Shown here in pieces: positions 1 through 7,540 of a stretch of DNA of 14,227 nt (the first letter of the stretch is position 1; each line of letters starts with the position of its first letter). Below the pieces are notes generated by a model, which saw only the letters and a program-made list of their open reading frames with translations, was not told the DNA's origin and did no database searches. The stretch is from Campylobacterota bacterium (GTDB lineage: Bacteria > Campylobacterota > Campylobacteria > Campylobacterales > Sulfurovaceae). The stretch spans positions 1 through 14,227 of the forward strand of contig JAUVCL010000042.1 of the NCBI GenBank assembly GCA_030595845.1. The letters are read 5' to 3'. A program made the position numbers and the translations under genes.

Positions 1-575
1 GTTACTTTTTGGTCTTTGTCACAAGTAATAGATTTTTCATTTGCAAAGAAATCTCCCTTACCTTCCATGTGCGCTACATAAGACTTTGGATTCTCTGGGA
101 ATGCTTTTAGTCTATGTGGGTTTTTCTGTGCAAATCTTTTAACTGCTTTTGCTGCTCTTCTGTCTGAGTTACCTTCTCTAAGTACTGGGTTAACAGCTGA
201 ACCTAGACAACCTGCATATTTTGCTTGTGTTGCTTCTTCATCAGCATTAGCTGGATTCTCAGGGTAGTTAGGAATGTCGTAACCTTGACCTTGAAGCTCT
301 GTAATACAATCTATAAGCTGTCCAACAGATGCTGAAATGTTTGGAAGTTTAATAATGTTTCCATCTTCTTGAAGAACAACAACGCCCAGTTTAGAAAGCT
401 CATCTTCTGCAAGACCCATAGATGCAAGAACACGACCTGCAAGAGAAATATCACTCTCTACAACAGAAACACCTGCTGCTTGAGTAAAAGCGTTAACGAT
501 TGGTAACAATGAATACGTAGCAAGTGCTGGTGCCTCATCGATTTTTGACCATATGATTTTTGGTAATTTTGACAT
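1..575 (-). CDS. icd: Monomeric NADP-dependent isocitrate dehydrogenase, N-terminal part (runs off the window)
   Basis: The enzyme interconverts isocitrate and 2-oxoglutarate plus CO2 in the cytoplasm, in the oxidative or reductive TCA cycle. The ATG is at 575, preceded by AAGGAAT, and the frame is open to the window edge, giving about 191 of the roughly 740 residues usual for the monomeric type. The translation begins MSKLPKIIWSKIDEAPALAT, which is the typical start of this family. It also contains KLPNISASVGQL (about residues 80-91) and the substrate-binding stretch GSAVNPVLREGNSDRRA (about 130-146), with the serine, asparagine and arginines that bind isocitrate in this family. The homodimeric Icd type does not have these motifs. 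The gene is separated by 164 bp from its upstream neighbour and appears to have its own promoter. A role in the reductive TCA cycle is an inference from the presumed lineage. Confidence 0.95.
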   Translation of the reverse strand, partial: MSKLPKIIWSKIDEAPALATYSLLPIVNAFTQAAGVSVVESDISLAGRVLASMGLAEDELSKLGVVVLQEDGNIIKLPNISASVGQLIDCITELQGQGYDIPNYPENPANADEEATQAKYAGCLGSAVNPVLREGNSDRRAAKAVKRFAQKNPHRLKAFPENPKSYVAHMEGKGDFFANEKSITCDKDQKV

Positions 576-607
576 AATTATTCCTTAAATTGATATTTAG
601 TACATAG

Positions 608-613
608 ATATTA
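608..613 (-). promoter_or_regulatory. Candidate -10 element for icd
   Basis: On the minus strand the sequence reads TGCTAATAT, an extended -10 type element, 33 nt upstream of the icd ATG. This would leave a leader of about 25 nt. No convincing -35 is visible, which is common in Campylobacterota. The rest of the 576-739 gap is AT-rich; I see no strong terminator for the preceding gene there. Confidence 0.35.
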
Positions 614-739
614 GCACTATTACAGTTTGAGGTCATTTAAATGATGTCTGATCAAATCTTATCTTATTTATTTGTTTCTATACTACACAGGTAATCTCTA
701 TTCTGATGTTCCCTCTTCGTGCTTATCTCTTCAAGCTCT

Positions 740-1186
740 TTATTTGACGATATATTCAGCGGGAAAACCTACAGGTATCGGGATATGGAGTTTTACAAAT
801 AATTCCCCGTCACCTACCCTGCAAAGTTCATAAGGTACATACAAGAACCTTGCACCTATTTTTGTTTCTATTTGGCTCTTCTCTTCCAAGTGTACACGTA
901 TACCACCAGGAACATCCTGTACAAATTTCTCCGGAATCATGGTATCAACCAGTATGACCAATACATCTACATCACGCTCTTTGATACGTTCATTCAAAAC
1001 CTCTTCCAATGCAGCATAACTTTCAGTGGAATCTTTGATCTCATTTTCAAATACTTCTATCTTACCTGCATCATTTAGTAACATTATAAAGGGTTGAAAG
1101 TATTTTGTTTCTTCTAGTGATGCCTGTGCTCTATAGACTGCTTTTTCTAAGACTTTTAATGCCCTTTCATCATGATTATCTGACAT
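740..1186 (-). CDS. Conserved-looking hypothetical protein of 148 residues, coupled to dnaE
   Basis: I do not recognise this family. The protein is acidic, with no signal peptide, membrane segment or cysteine motif (a single Cys lies in PYELCRVGDGE), so it should be cytoplasmic. The N-terminal third is helical (ALKVLEKAVYRAQASLEETK). The middle alternates strands and helices (DVDVLVILVD), and the C-terminal half is strand-rich and ends HIPIPVGFPAEYIVK. The overall look is a small alpha/beta fold. It starts 5 bp after the dnaE stop, and its AAGGAT ribosome binding site overlaps the last dnaE codons, so translation is probably coupled to dnaE. That position is the only clue to function. The ATG at 1186 is the natural start because it is the first after the Shine-Dalgarno sequence. 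Confidence 0.85.
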   Translation of the reverse strand: MSDNHDERALKVLEKAVYRAQASLEETKYFQPFIMLLNDAGKIEVFENEIKDSTESYAALEEVLNERIKERDVDVLVILVDTMIPEKFVQDVPGGIRVHLEEKSQIETKIGARFLYVPYELCRVGDGELFVKLHIPIPVGFPAEYIVK

Positions 1187-1191
1187 AAATA

Positions 1192-4100
1192 CTATCCTTC
1201 AAGCGCCAAACTTTCTTCAACATAAATACCTAATTCTTTGGCCTCTTCGAGTATCAACTCACTGACTTTCATTTTAGACTCAATGATCACATCTGCAAGT
1301 TTAGACTTGATGTGCAATTCCAAAGGACGTTTTCCAGGATATTTATCAACAAGGCACATCAGTTCTTCAACTACTTTTGCATCCGGCATAAGATTTAAAG
1401 CTAAAATAAGTGGTGGTTGCACAGGCTCTTCCACATGTTTGACCTCTTTTTCTACCTTTACCTTCGTTTTCTTTGCATCTTTCATAGTGGTGATCTTCAT
1501 AATGTTCATACGGGTAAAATCACCATCTTTAGTGATCTTGACTTTAAAAGCAATGGGTTTGGAAAGATCAAAATCTTCATCAAGCTCTTTAAGACGATTT
1601 TCAAAAAGCATCAATTCAATATTGCCGTGTAGATCCATAATATTGGCTATACCAAATTTATTACCCTTTTTAGATATCTTTTCTGTGATCCCTTCGATCT
1701 TCCCTATGAACATCGCTTGTGAACCGTCTGCCAGGTCATCTATCTCTGAACTGAGGGTATAGTTGATCTCATCTAACGCTTCACGGTATTTATCCAAGGG
1801 GTGACCTGAAACATAAAAGCCTAAAGACTCTTTTTCCATTTCCAGGATCTCCATAGGTTCAAACTCTTCCATATTTGTAAGTTCAAGTGTTACAGAAGTG
1901 AGTTCTTCATCATCACCCCAAAGGGAATTGACTGCCTGTTTTTTAGCTTCTCCTGCTTTTTTAGCCATCTCTATGATATCTTCCAATTGTGACAGCATAG
2001 CTTTTCTAGAATAGCCAAAACTGTCAAAAGCACCTGCTTTAATAAGAGATTCGACCACCCTTTTGTTCACTTTACTAGAATCAATACGCGACACAAAATC
2101 AGAAAAATCTTTAAACGCTTCGTCACCTCTGGCTTCAAGCATGGTATTGATAGCAATATCCCCTGCACCTTTGATCGCACCCATTCCAAACATAACAACT
2201 TCTTCACCATCGATGCTACGTGCTTCAAATACAAGACCAGACTTATTAATGTCAGGAGGAAGAAGTTTCATACCCATCTTTTTCACTTCATCAACGTATT
2301 TAACCACCTTGTCTGTATTGTTTTTTTCCAACGTCAAGATAGCCGCCATAAACTCTGTCGGGTAATAGTGTTTTAGATACGAGGTATAGAAAGTGATCAT
2401 CGCATAGGCTGCAGAGTGTGATTTATTAAAACCATAACCTGCAAATTTAACAATAAGGTCGAACAATTCAAAGGCTTTTTGTCTATCAAAGCCTTTTTTA
2501 ACCGCACCATCTGCAAACTCACCCTGCAGTTTGTCCATCTCTGCTTTAATTTTCTTACCCATAGCTCTACGTACCAAGTCTGCACCACCCAGACTAAATC
2601 CACCGATGGTCTGTACGATCTGCATAACCTGTTCTTGATAAACAATGACCCCATAGGTAGGCTTGAGTATAGCCTCTAGCTCAGGGAAAGCATACGTGAT
2701 TTTTTGACGTCCATGTTTACGCTCAACGAAGTCATCAAGCATCCCTGACTCCATAGGACCAGGACGGTACAGTGCGAGCATCGCAATAATATCTTCAAAA
2801 CCGTTTGGCTTAAGCTTTTTGGCTAATTCCTGCATACCAGCAGACTCTATTTGAAATAGGCCTAAAGTATCTCCTTTACCAATATAATTATAAACGTCTT
2901 TGTCTTCAATATCCTCTTCCACAAAGTTAATACGCTTTCCGTGTCTTCGCTCTACAAGCTGTAACGCCTCTTCAATCACCGTAAGCGTTTTAAGTCCAAG
3001 GAAGTCAAACTTGATAAGGTCTACATCTTCTACATACTTACCCGAATATTGTGTTGCAAGGGTATCGAGCCCTGTAGGTTTGAACAAAGGGGTTTTTAGC
3101 CATAGCGGTTCATTTGAAATAACCACACCCGCAGCATGTGTCCCAGCATTTCGGTTCAGCCCTTCCAATGCTAAAGCATACTCCCAAGTACGTTTAGCCT
3201 GAGGATCACGCTCTAAGAGTTCTTTGATCTTTGGCTCTTTTTCATAAGAACCTTTCAAATCTATACCCAGCTCATCAGGGATGAGTTTTGCCATGGCATC
3301 TGCTTTAGAATACGGCATATCAAGTACTCTTGCTACGTCCCGAATCACACCCTTAGCTTGTAATTTACCAAACGTGATAATTTGGGCAACATTATGCCTA
3401 CCATATTTATCTACAACATAATCAAGTATCTCTTGTCTTCTTGCCTGACAAAAGTCCATATCGATATCCGGCATAGAGATACGTTCAGGGTTCAGGAAAC
3501 GCTCAAAGAGCAATCCGTAAGGCATAGGATCAATATCGGTGATCTCAAGTGAATAAGCTACAAGTGAGCCCGCAGCAGAACCACGACCCGGTCCTACAGG
3601 TATACCCATCTTTTTTGCTGCGTCCACAAAGTCCCAAACGATCAGCATATATCCGGGAAATTTCATGTTGTTAATAATGTCCATCTCAACTTTGAGTCGG
3701 TCTCTATACTCTTTATGTTTTTCTTCAGGAACGATCTCTAAACGTTTTTCTAGCCCGCGCTTAGACTCTTCTTCAAAAAGGACAATATCATTTTCAAGTG
3801 AATACTCTATATCTGGAAAAGGCATAGATATGTTAGACATTGCCGCACGTTCTCTTGCAAATTTGAAGTTAGGCGGTGTCGGATCTCCTAATTTTATCTC
3901 TAAGTTACATTTATCAGCTATCTCTTGTGTCGCTTCAAGTGCTTCAGGAATATCGGTAAAAAGTGCTGCCATCTGTTCTGGAGACTTTACATAAAACTCA
4001 TGAACAGAGTGACGTAAACGGTTAGGATCATCATAAAGTTTATTCATCGCAATACACATAAATGCTTCATGGGCATCTGCATCAGGTTGATTAGTGTAGT

Positions 4101-4761
4101 GTGTGTCATTGGTTGCTACGATCTTAATACCCGTCTCTTGCGAAATTCGAATAATTTGTTTGTCTATACGATGCTGATCACCGATGCCGTGACGCATAAG
4201 CTCCAAATAAAAGTCATCTCCAAATGCTTCTTGATAACGCAGTGCCACCTCTTTGGCTTTTTCATAACCTTTCGCACCAAACTTTAGGTTACGTTCAGAG
4301 AGGTTTAAATGCCAATTCACTTCCCCTTGCAGACAAGCAGAAGTACAGATCAAGCCCTCAGTATGGTCTTTGAGTAAATTCCAGTTGATACGTGGATAAT
4401 AATAAAAGCCTTTAATGTATGCCTGGGAGGAGAGATACATCAGGTTCTTATAACCCACATCATTTTTTGCATACAAGCAGAGGTGAAAACGTTGTCTTAC
4501 ACTTTTATCCCCAAGTTCATCTTGATTATGTACATACGCTTCCATCCCAATAATAGGCTTAATGCCCTCTTTACGCATAGTGTTATAAAAGTCAATGGTT
4601 CCAAACATATTTCCATGATCTGTCATGGCAACAGAGGTCATACCCTGCTCTTTTACTTTTTTAGCTAGTGCTTTTATCTTATTCGCACCATCAAGGAGTG
4701 AGTATTCGGTATGTAAATGTAAATGGGTGAATTGGGGAATATTTCGTGGTTCTTCTGACAT
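1192..4761 (-). CDS. dnaE: DNA polymerase III alpha subunit
   Basis: This is the replicative polymerase catalytic subunit. At 1189 residues it is the normal length for the DnaE1 type (E. coli 1160). The N-terminal PHP domain starts with HLHLHTEYSLLDG (13-25). Candidate PHP metal ligands are H15, H17, D48, H49, E74, H93, C143, D219 and H221. The palm has GPGRGSAAGS near 390 and PDIDMDF at 431-437; D432 and D434 match the E. coli catalytic pair D401/D403, and D586 in KFDFLGL matches D555. A helix-hairpin-helix segment lies around 890-915. QAVNSLW at 942-948 sits where a beta-clamp-binding motif is expected. An OB fold follows at about 1010-1090, then the C-terminal tau-binding region. The ATG at 4761 has AAGG seven nucleotides upstream. 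A small unknown gene follows in the same transcription unit. Confidence 0.99.
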   Translation of the reverse strand: MSEEPRNIPQFTHLHLHTEYSLLDGANKIKALAKKVKEQGMTSVAMTDHGNMFGTIDFYNTMRKEGIKPIIGMEAYVHNQDELGDKSVRQRFHLCLYAKNDVGYKNLMYLSSQAYIKGFYYYPRINWNLLKDHTEGLICTSACLQGEVNWHLNLSERNLKFGAKGYEKAKEVALRYQEAFGDDFYLELMRHGIGDQHRIDKQIIRISQETGIKIVATNDTHYTNQPDADAHEAFMCIAMNKLYDDPNRLRHSVHEFYVKSPEQMAALFTDIPEALEATQEIADKCNLEIKLGDPTPPNFKFARERAAMSNISMPFPDIEYSLENDIVLFEEESKRGLEKRLEIVPEEKHKEYRDRLKVEMDIINNMKFPGYMLIVWDFVDAAKKMGIPVGPGRGSAAGSLVAYSLEITDIDPMPYGLLFERFLNPERISMPDIDMDFCQARRQEILDYVVDKYGRHNVAQIITFGKLQAKGVIRDVARVLDMPYSKADAMAKLIPDELGIDLKGSYEKEPKIKELLERDPQAKRTWEYALALEGLNRNAGTHAAGVVISNEPLWLKTPLFKPTGLDTLATQYSGKYVEDVDLIKFDFLGLKTLTVIEEALQLVERRHGKRINFVEEDIEDKDVYNYIGKGDTLGLFQIESAGMQELAKKLKPNGFEDIIAMLALYRPGPMESGMLDDFVERKHGRQKITYAFPELEAILKPTYGVIVYQEQVMQIVQTIGGFSLGGADLVRRAMGKKIKAEMDKLQGEFADGAVKKGFDRQKAFELFDLIVKFAGYGFNKSHSAAYAMITFYTSYLKHYYPTEFMAAILTLEKNNTDKVVKYVDEVKKMGMKLLPPDINKSGLVFEARSIDGEEVVMFGMGAIKGAGDIAINTMLEARGDEAFKDFSDFVSRIDSSKVNKRVVESLIKAGAFDSFGYSRKAMLSQLEDIIEMAKKAGEAKKQAVNSLWGDDEELTSVTLELTNMEEFEPMEILEMEKESLGFYVSGHPLDKYREALDEINYTLSSEIDDLADGSQAMFIGKIEGITEKISKKGNKFGIANIMDLHGNIELMLFENRLKELDEDFDLSKPIAFKVKITKDGDFTRMNIMKITTMKDAKKTKVKVEKEVKHVEEPVQPPLILALNLMPDAKVVEELMCLVDKYPGKRPLELHIKSKLADVIIESKMKVSELILEEAKELGIYVEESLALEG

Positions 4762-4768
4762 TAATCGA

Positions 4769-4801
4769 CCTTTGCTTATATTGGCTTTAATATAGCAAAG
4801 G
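4769..4801 (-). promoter_or_regulatory. Dyad containing the likely dnaE -10 element and its ribosome binding site
   Basis: On the minus strand, CCTTTGCTATATT is followed by a 6-nt loop and AATATAAGCAAAGG, an inverted repeat with one unpaired base. The first arm contains TGCTATATT, an extended -10 candidate (TATATT at 4794-4789). The second arm contains the AAGG that serves the dnaE ATG at 4761. The segment lies in the 70-bp gap between the DJ-1-like gene and dnaE. There is no T-tract after it, so it is not an obvious terminator. Confidence 0.5.
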
Positions 4802-4831
4802 TTAGGTAAAAATAGATTGAATTAAAAGAGA

Positions 4832-5395
4832 TTAACAGTAGTCCAATAACATTCCGTCTTTAACTGCCTGCATGGTCTCTTGACCTACAAGACGTTCTAC
4901 GATGGCAAGTCCAAAACAGACCGCCGTTCCAGAACCTCTTGATGTGATGATATTACCATCGCTAACCACTTTACTGTCTTCTCTATAACCAGGATGATCT
5001 ATCTCATCTTTGGCTCCAGGGTAACAGGTATATTCATTACCCAATACACCTGCTTTTTTAAGTACAAAAGGTGCAGCACACATCGCACCTACAATTTTAT
5101 TTTTTTTGAATTCTTTTAGAAGTTCGAGGACACGAGCATTTTCTGCCAAGGCATAAGTGCCGTCCCATCCTCCGGGAAGTACTATCATATCAAAGTCATC
5201 AGATATGATATTTTTAAGTGAAGTGTCAGCCTGTATCGTTATACCATTGGCACCCAATACTAAATTACCTTGAAGTTCATCTTCAAGGTAAGCTACTCGA
5301 ACATCAATGCCACCACGTCGCATAACATCTATCAATGCAACAGCTTCAAGTTCTTCAAAACCTTTAGCTAAAGGTAAGACTACAGATGCCAACAT
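4832..5395 (-). CDS. DJ-1/PfpI (YajL-like) family protein
   Basis: This is a cytoplasmic flavodoxin-like alpha/beta protein of the DJ-1/ThiJ/PfpI superfamily. Members are linked to oxidative stress protection, chaperone activity and glyoxalase- or deglycase-type reactions, so the exact reaction cannot be read from sequence. I start at the ATG at 5395 (187 residues). An in-frame GTG at 5398 is too close to the AAAGGAG site. With this start, the nucleophile-elbow cysteine in GAMCAAP is residue 106, as in human DJ-1, and the acidic partner is in GFEELEA (about residue 17). ILPGGWDG-type residues (IVLPGGWDGTYAL) and SRGSGTA near 155 are also family hallmarks. It begins 27 bp after the stop of the cytochrome-like gene 5423-5821 and is probably co-transcribed with it. 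Such a pairing hints at redox or metal stress, which is an inference. Confidence 0.93.
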   Translation of the reverse strand: MLASVVLPLAKGFEELEAVALIDVMRRGGIDVRVAYLEDELQGNLVLGANGITIQADTSLKNIISDDFDMIVLPGGWDGTYALAENARVLELLKEFKKNKIVGAMCAAPFVLKKAGVLGNEYTCYPGAKDEIDHPGYREDSKVVSDGNIITSRGSGTAVCFGLAIVERLVGQETMQAVKDGMLLDYC

Positions 5396-5422
5396 CACTC
5401 CTTTTATCTTAGTATAAAAAAC

Positions 5423-5821
5423 TTACCAAGATCTAATAGTCTGATGACAAGATAAACATTTACTCAATACTCTCAAATATCCATTTGCAGCATTATAATT
5501 GTCACCTTTTTCAAATGCTCCCAAAATTTCATCTGCAATCTTACTAATATCAACAGCTTGTTTCTTTGCATAGATCAAAGAGTTGAATCCTTCCTTATTA
5601 ACACCACCTTTAATAAATGATTCTGTATGACTTATAGTCTGTTTAAGATGTTTTACCCCATTTTTAACAACATTTACATTATCAAAAAGAAAACCTTTTT
5701 GAATCTCAGACATTGCAGTTTCCATCTCCTGCATGTTTTTCATTCTCTCGGGATAACGTACCTCTTGTTGAGCAAAAAGCATACCACTGGCCAATATTAA
5801 AATTAATAAAGATTTTTTCAT
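5423..5821 (-). CDS. Small periplasmic cytochrome c'-like monohaem protein
   Basis: The 132-residue protein has a signal peptide (MKKSLLILILASGMLFAQ, cleavage probably after FA). The mature part is predicted to be all-helical, with a single haem-binding CLSCH at residues 122-126, nine residues from the C-terminus. A helical domain with a C-terminal CxxCH is the architecture of cytochrome c'/c-556. MKNMQEMETAM in the first mature helix offers methionines for a sixth ligand, as in the c-556 type. It is a paralogue of 6808-7218: both share the pattern MQ-x5-AM-x2-IQ-x-GF followed by an N-V-K-x-G helix. The gene has its own promoter downstream of a terminator and is followed closely by the DJ-1-like gene. 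Electron transfer, or NO, copper or redox sensing are possible roles; none is shown by the sequence. Confidence 0.8.
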   Translation of the reverse strand: MKKSLLILILASGMLFAQQEVRYPERMKNMQEMETAMSEIQKGFLFDNVNVVKNGVKHLKQTISHTESFIKGGVNKEGFNSLIYAKKQAVDISKIADEILGAFEKGDNYNAANGYLRVLSKCLSCHQTIRSW

Positions 5822-5851
5822 TTTTATTCTCCTGTTATATTAAGTAAGTCT

Positions 5852-5857
5852 ATTGTA
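5852..5857 (-). promoter_or_regulatory. Candidate -10 element for the 5821-5423 cytochrome gene
   Basis: On the minus strand TACAAT lies 37 nt upstream of the ATG, within an AT-rich stretch and after the terminator of the preceding operon. A CAGGAG ribosome binding site precedes the ATG. No clear -35 hexamer is seen. The paralogous cytochrome gene also has a TACAAT upstream, at 7287-7282. Confidence 0.4.
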
Positions 5858-5950
5858 ACTATTTACTTGTTAATAAATATTGATTAATGTAAAAATAATT
5901 AAAATTGATGAAAAAGTGTAAAAAGTGAGTAAAATTGTGTTGAAAAGTAT

Positions 5951-5980
5951 AAAAAAACGATGTGAGAAGTCCCACATCGC
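5951..5980 (-). terminator. Rho-independent terminator of the cytochrome-adaptor operon
   Basis: On the minus strand CGATGTG (5979-5973) pairs perfectly with CACATCG (5964-5958). The stem can extend inward by a G-T and a G-C pair, and it is followed directly by seven T residues. It lies 10 bp after the adaptor stop codon and separates this operon from the second cytochrome gene. Confidence 0.88.
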
Positions 5981-5989
5981 TGAAAAGTT

Positions 5990-6799
5990 TTATTTAGTAT
6001 CTTTAACTATGACTTTAGCATACATTCCAGGGAAAATATTCATATCACCTTTATCAAAACGTATACGCATTTTAATTTTATGTGTCATCGGGTTTGCATC
6101 AGGAACAATAGCATGTATCACACCTGTGGTATGAAACTTAAGAGAAGGAATCTCTACTGGTACTTTTTTTCCCTCATGCACTTTAGAAATGATACTCTCG
6201 GAAATGGAAACATCAATTTCAAGATCTTCTGTATCAACCAGCATAATGGTTAACATTCCAGGCATGACCATATCACCTACTTTAATGTTACGCTGAACTA
6301 CAACACCATCTGAAGGTGCTTTCATTTTGATGTAGTTATAAGTACTAGCCATTTTTTTAGCTGCGATATTCGCTTCTTTTACCATTAACTGCATTGCCGT
6401 TAACATCGACTCTACATTTGCAGCCTGCGCATCCATATCAGCAAAGTCATCAAAATTTATTTCTGTGCTACTCCCATGACTAGTCCTATCTTTTAATCTT
6501 GATCTTTTTAAATTAATGCCTCTTAATTTTTCACGCCAGTACTCAACAGCCACTTTTGACTGTTCCAACATCAGATCAGTCTGCATCTTCATCATATCAA
6601 ACTCAGCAGATTCCATCTCATACAGATCATCTTCTCTTTTTACTTTATCTCCAATTTTGACAAATACATGTTTAATGTATCCCATAAATCGGCTACCGAT
6701 CATTTTTTGTCCATCAGAGACTACAGTACCTGTTAAAGTAATATCCCCGGCATGTCCCCATAAATTGAGTAATAACGCTACAATTATTATTTTTTTCAT
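5990..6799 (-). CDS. RND/HlyD-type periplasmic adaptor (membrane fusion protein), methionine-rich
   Basis: Adaptors of this family link an inner-membrane pump to an outer-membrane TolC-type channel. The ATG at 6799 follows AGGGAT and begins a signal peptide (MKKIIIVALLLNLWGHA). The open frame extends to a GTG at 6844, but that overlaps the upstream gene. The order of parts in the 269-residue protein is: first lipoyl half (GYIKHVFVKIGDKVKREDDL), alpha-hairpin, second lipoyl half (IKMKAPSDGVVVQRNIKVGD), then a beta-barrel and a membrane-proximal strand region ending near FPGMYAKVIVKD. The hairpin is short. There are 22 methionines in 269 residues, in clusters such as DMMKMQTDLM and GDMVMPGMLTIM; methionine clusters bind Cu(I)/Ag(I) in CusB-like proteins. 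No pump or TolC gene is adjacent. The gene follows a cytochrome gene by 8 bp. Adaptor identity is firm; copper or silver as substrate is inference. Confidence 0.88.
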   Translation of the reverse strand: MKKIIIVALLLNLWGHAGDITLTGTVVSDGQKMIGSRFMGYIKHVFVKIGDKVKREDDLYEMESAEFDMMKMQTDLMLEQSKVAVEYWREKLRGINLKRSRLKDRTSHGSSTEINFDDFADMDAQAANVESMLTAMQLMVKEANIAAKKMASTYNYIKMKAPSDGVVVQRNIKVGDMVMPGMLTIMLVDTEDLEIDVSISESIISKVHEGKKVPVEIPSLKFHTTGVIHAIVPDANPMTHKIKMRIRFDKGDMNIFPGMYAKVIVKDTK

Positions 6800-6807
6800 C
6801 TTGATCC

Positions 6808-7218
6808 CTACCACTTTCTTAAACTGACATGACATTTCATGCACTCTGATGATATTTTACTGAAAACCTGCAATGCCTGTGTTGCATCACCATCAGAAAA
6901 ACGTGCAATGATATCCTCACTATGCTGCACGATCTTTCTTTGTATACGTTTCTTCATAGCTGTATTTCCATCCATCCATCTTTCATATACATCTGTATTT
7001 TCCACCTCTTCTTTGATAGGCCCTATTTTGACTATTGTCTTTTTTAAGTCTTCTGCCCCTGCTTTCACAATGTCTAGATTATTATAAAAAAATCCAGATT
7101 GTATATCTTGCATAGCCTGCGCCAATTTTTGCATATCTAAAATTCTCTCTGCATGTGTATAACTTTCTGCAAATCCAAAAGTTATTATGGCAACACATCC
7201 TACCAATAATTTTTTCAT
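6808..7218 (-). CDS. Small periplasmic cytochrome c'-like monohaem protein, first gene of the adaptor operon
   Basis: The start is the ATG at 7218 (136 residues), preceded by AAAGGAAT. The frame extends to a TTG at 7245, but that would add nine residues before the signal peptide MKKLLVGCVAIITFGFA. One haem site, CMKCH, lies at residues 126-130, followed by a VSLRKW tail like the QTIRSW tail of the paralogue 5423-5821. The mature domain is predicted to be helical, with conserved IQSGFFYNNLDIVKAG against IQKGFLFDNVNVVKNG in the paralogue. The stop is 8 bp before the adaptor start, so the two are co-transcribed and probably work together in the periplasm. The cytochrome c'/c-556 assignment is based on the C-terminal CxxCH, length and helicity. 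A metal- or redox-responsive role beside the adaptor is a guess. Confidence 0.8.
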   Translation of the reverse strand: MKKLLVGCVAIITFGFAESYTHAERILDMQKLAQAMQDIQSGFFYNNLDIVKAGAEDLKKTIVKIGPIKEEVENTDVYERWMDGNTAMKKRIQRKIVQHSEDIIARFSDGDATQALQVFSKISSECMKCHVSLRKW

Positions 7219-7540
7219 ACTATTCCTTTTTTCAATAACCATCAAAAATATTGAATTATATATTTGAATTTCATCTTTAGTATTGTATCAAATTATCATT
7301 AAATAGGTTGATATATGCCTCATTTCAGATACATTCTCAACATCTTATATATCATTTTGATCATTTAGACATATATTTATACATCTTACTTAGCAATACT
7401 CAATCATAATCCTACTATCTACTTAATAATTAACCCATTCAAATAAAAATCACCCTAAATAAAAATTATTTAAACTATAAGTTATATTTAATATAAGCTA
7501 GGATATAATACAATTATTAAAACAATAAAAAGGGATTAAA
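7219..7540. other. 322-bp divergent intergenic region
   Basis: This AT-rich gap separates the leftward cytochrome-adaptor operon from the rightward hendecad-protein genes. On the minus side, candidate -10 elements are TACAAT (7287-7282) and TATAAT (7260-7255), the latter 37 nt before the ATG at 7218. On the plus side, the promoter at 7482-7509 is described separately. Between about 7290 and 7460 I see no open frame, RNA gene or strong hairpin. Confidence 0.6.
7466..7509 (+). promoter_or_regulatory. Promoter with dyad box for the first hendecad-repeat gene
   Basis: TATAAT is at 7504-7509. The box TTATATTTAATATAA (7482-7496) is a perfect 7-1-7 palindrome beginning 22 bp before the -10 hexamer and covering the -35 position, where the hexamer would be the poor GTTATA. 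A degenerate inverted copy, TTATTTAAACTATAA (7466-7480), matches the box reverse complement at 12 of 15 positions and adjoins it. An AAAAGGGAT ribosome binding site precedes the ATG. The same box and spacing occur upstream of the two paralogues. Confidence 0.72.

Noticed and set aside
2397..2654. 85-codon minus-strand frame inside dnaE
   Set aside because: It lies wholly within the dnaE coding sequence in another frame and gives no recognisable protein; dnaE is intact there.
6800..6844. Upstream GTG start for the adaptor gene
   Set aside because: It would overlap the cytochrome gene and place 15 residues before a clean signal peptide. The ATG at 6799 has a good AGGGAT site.
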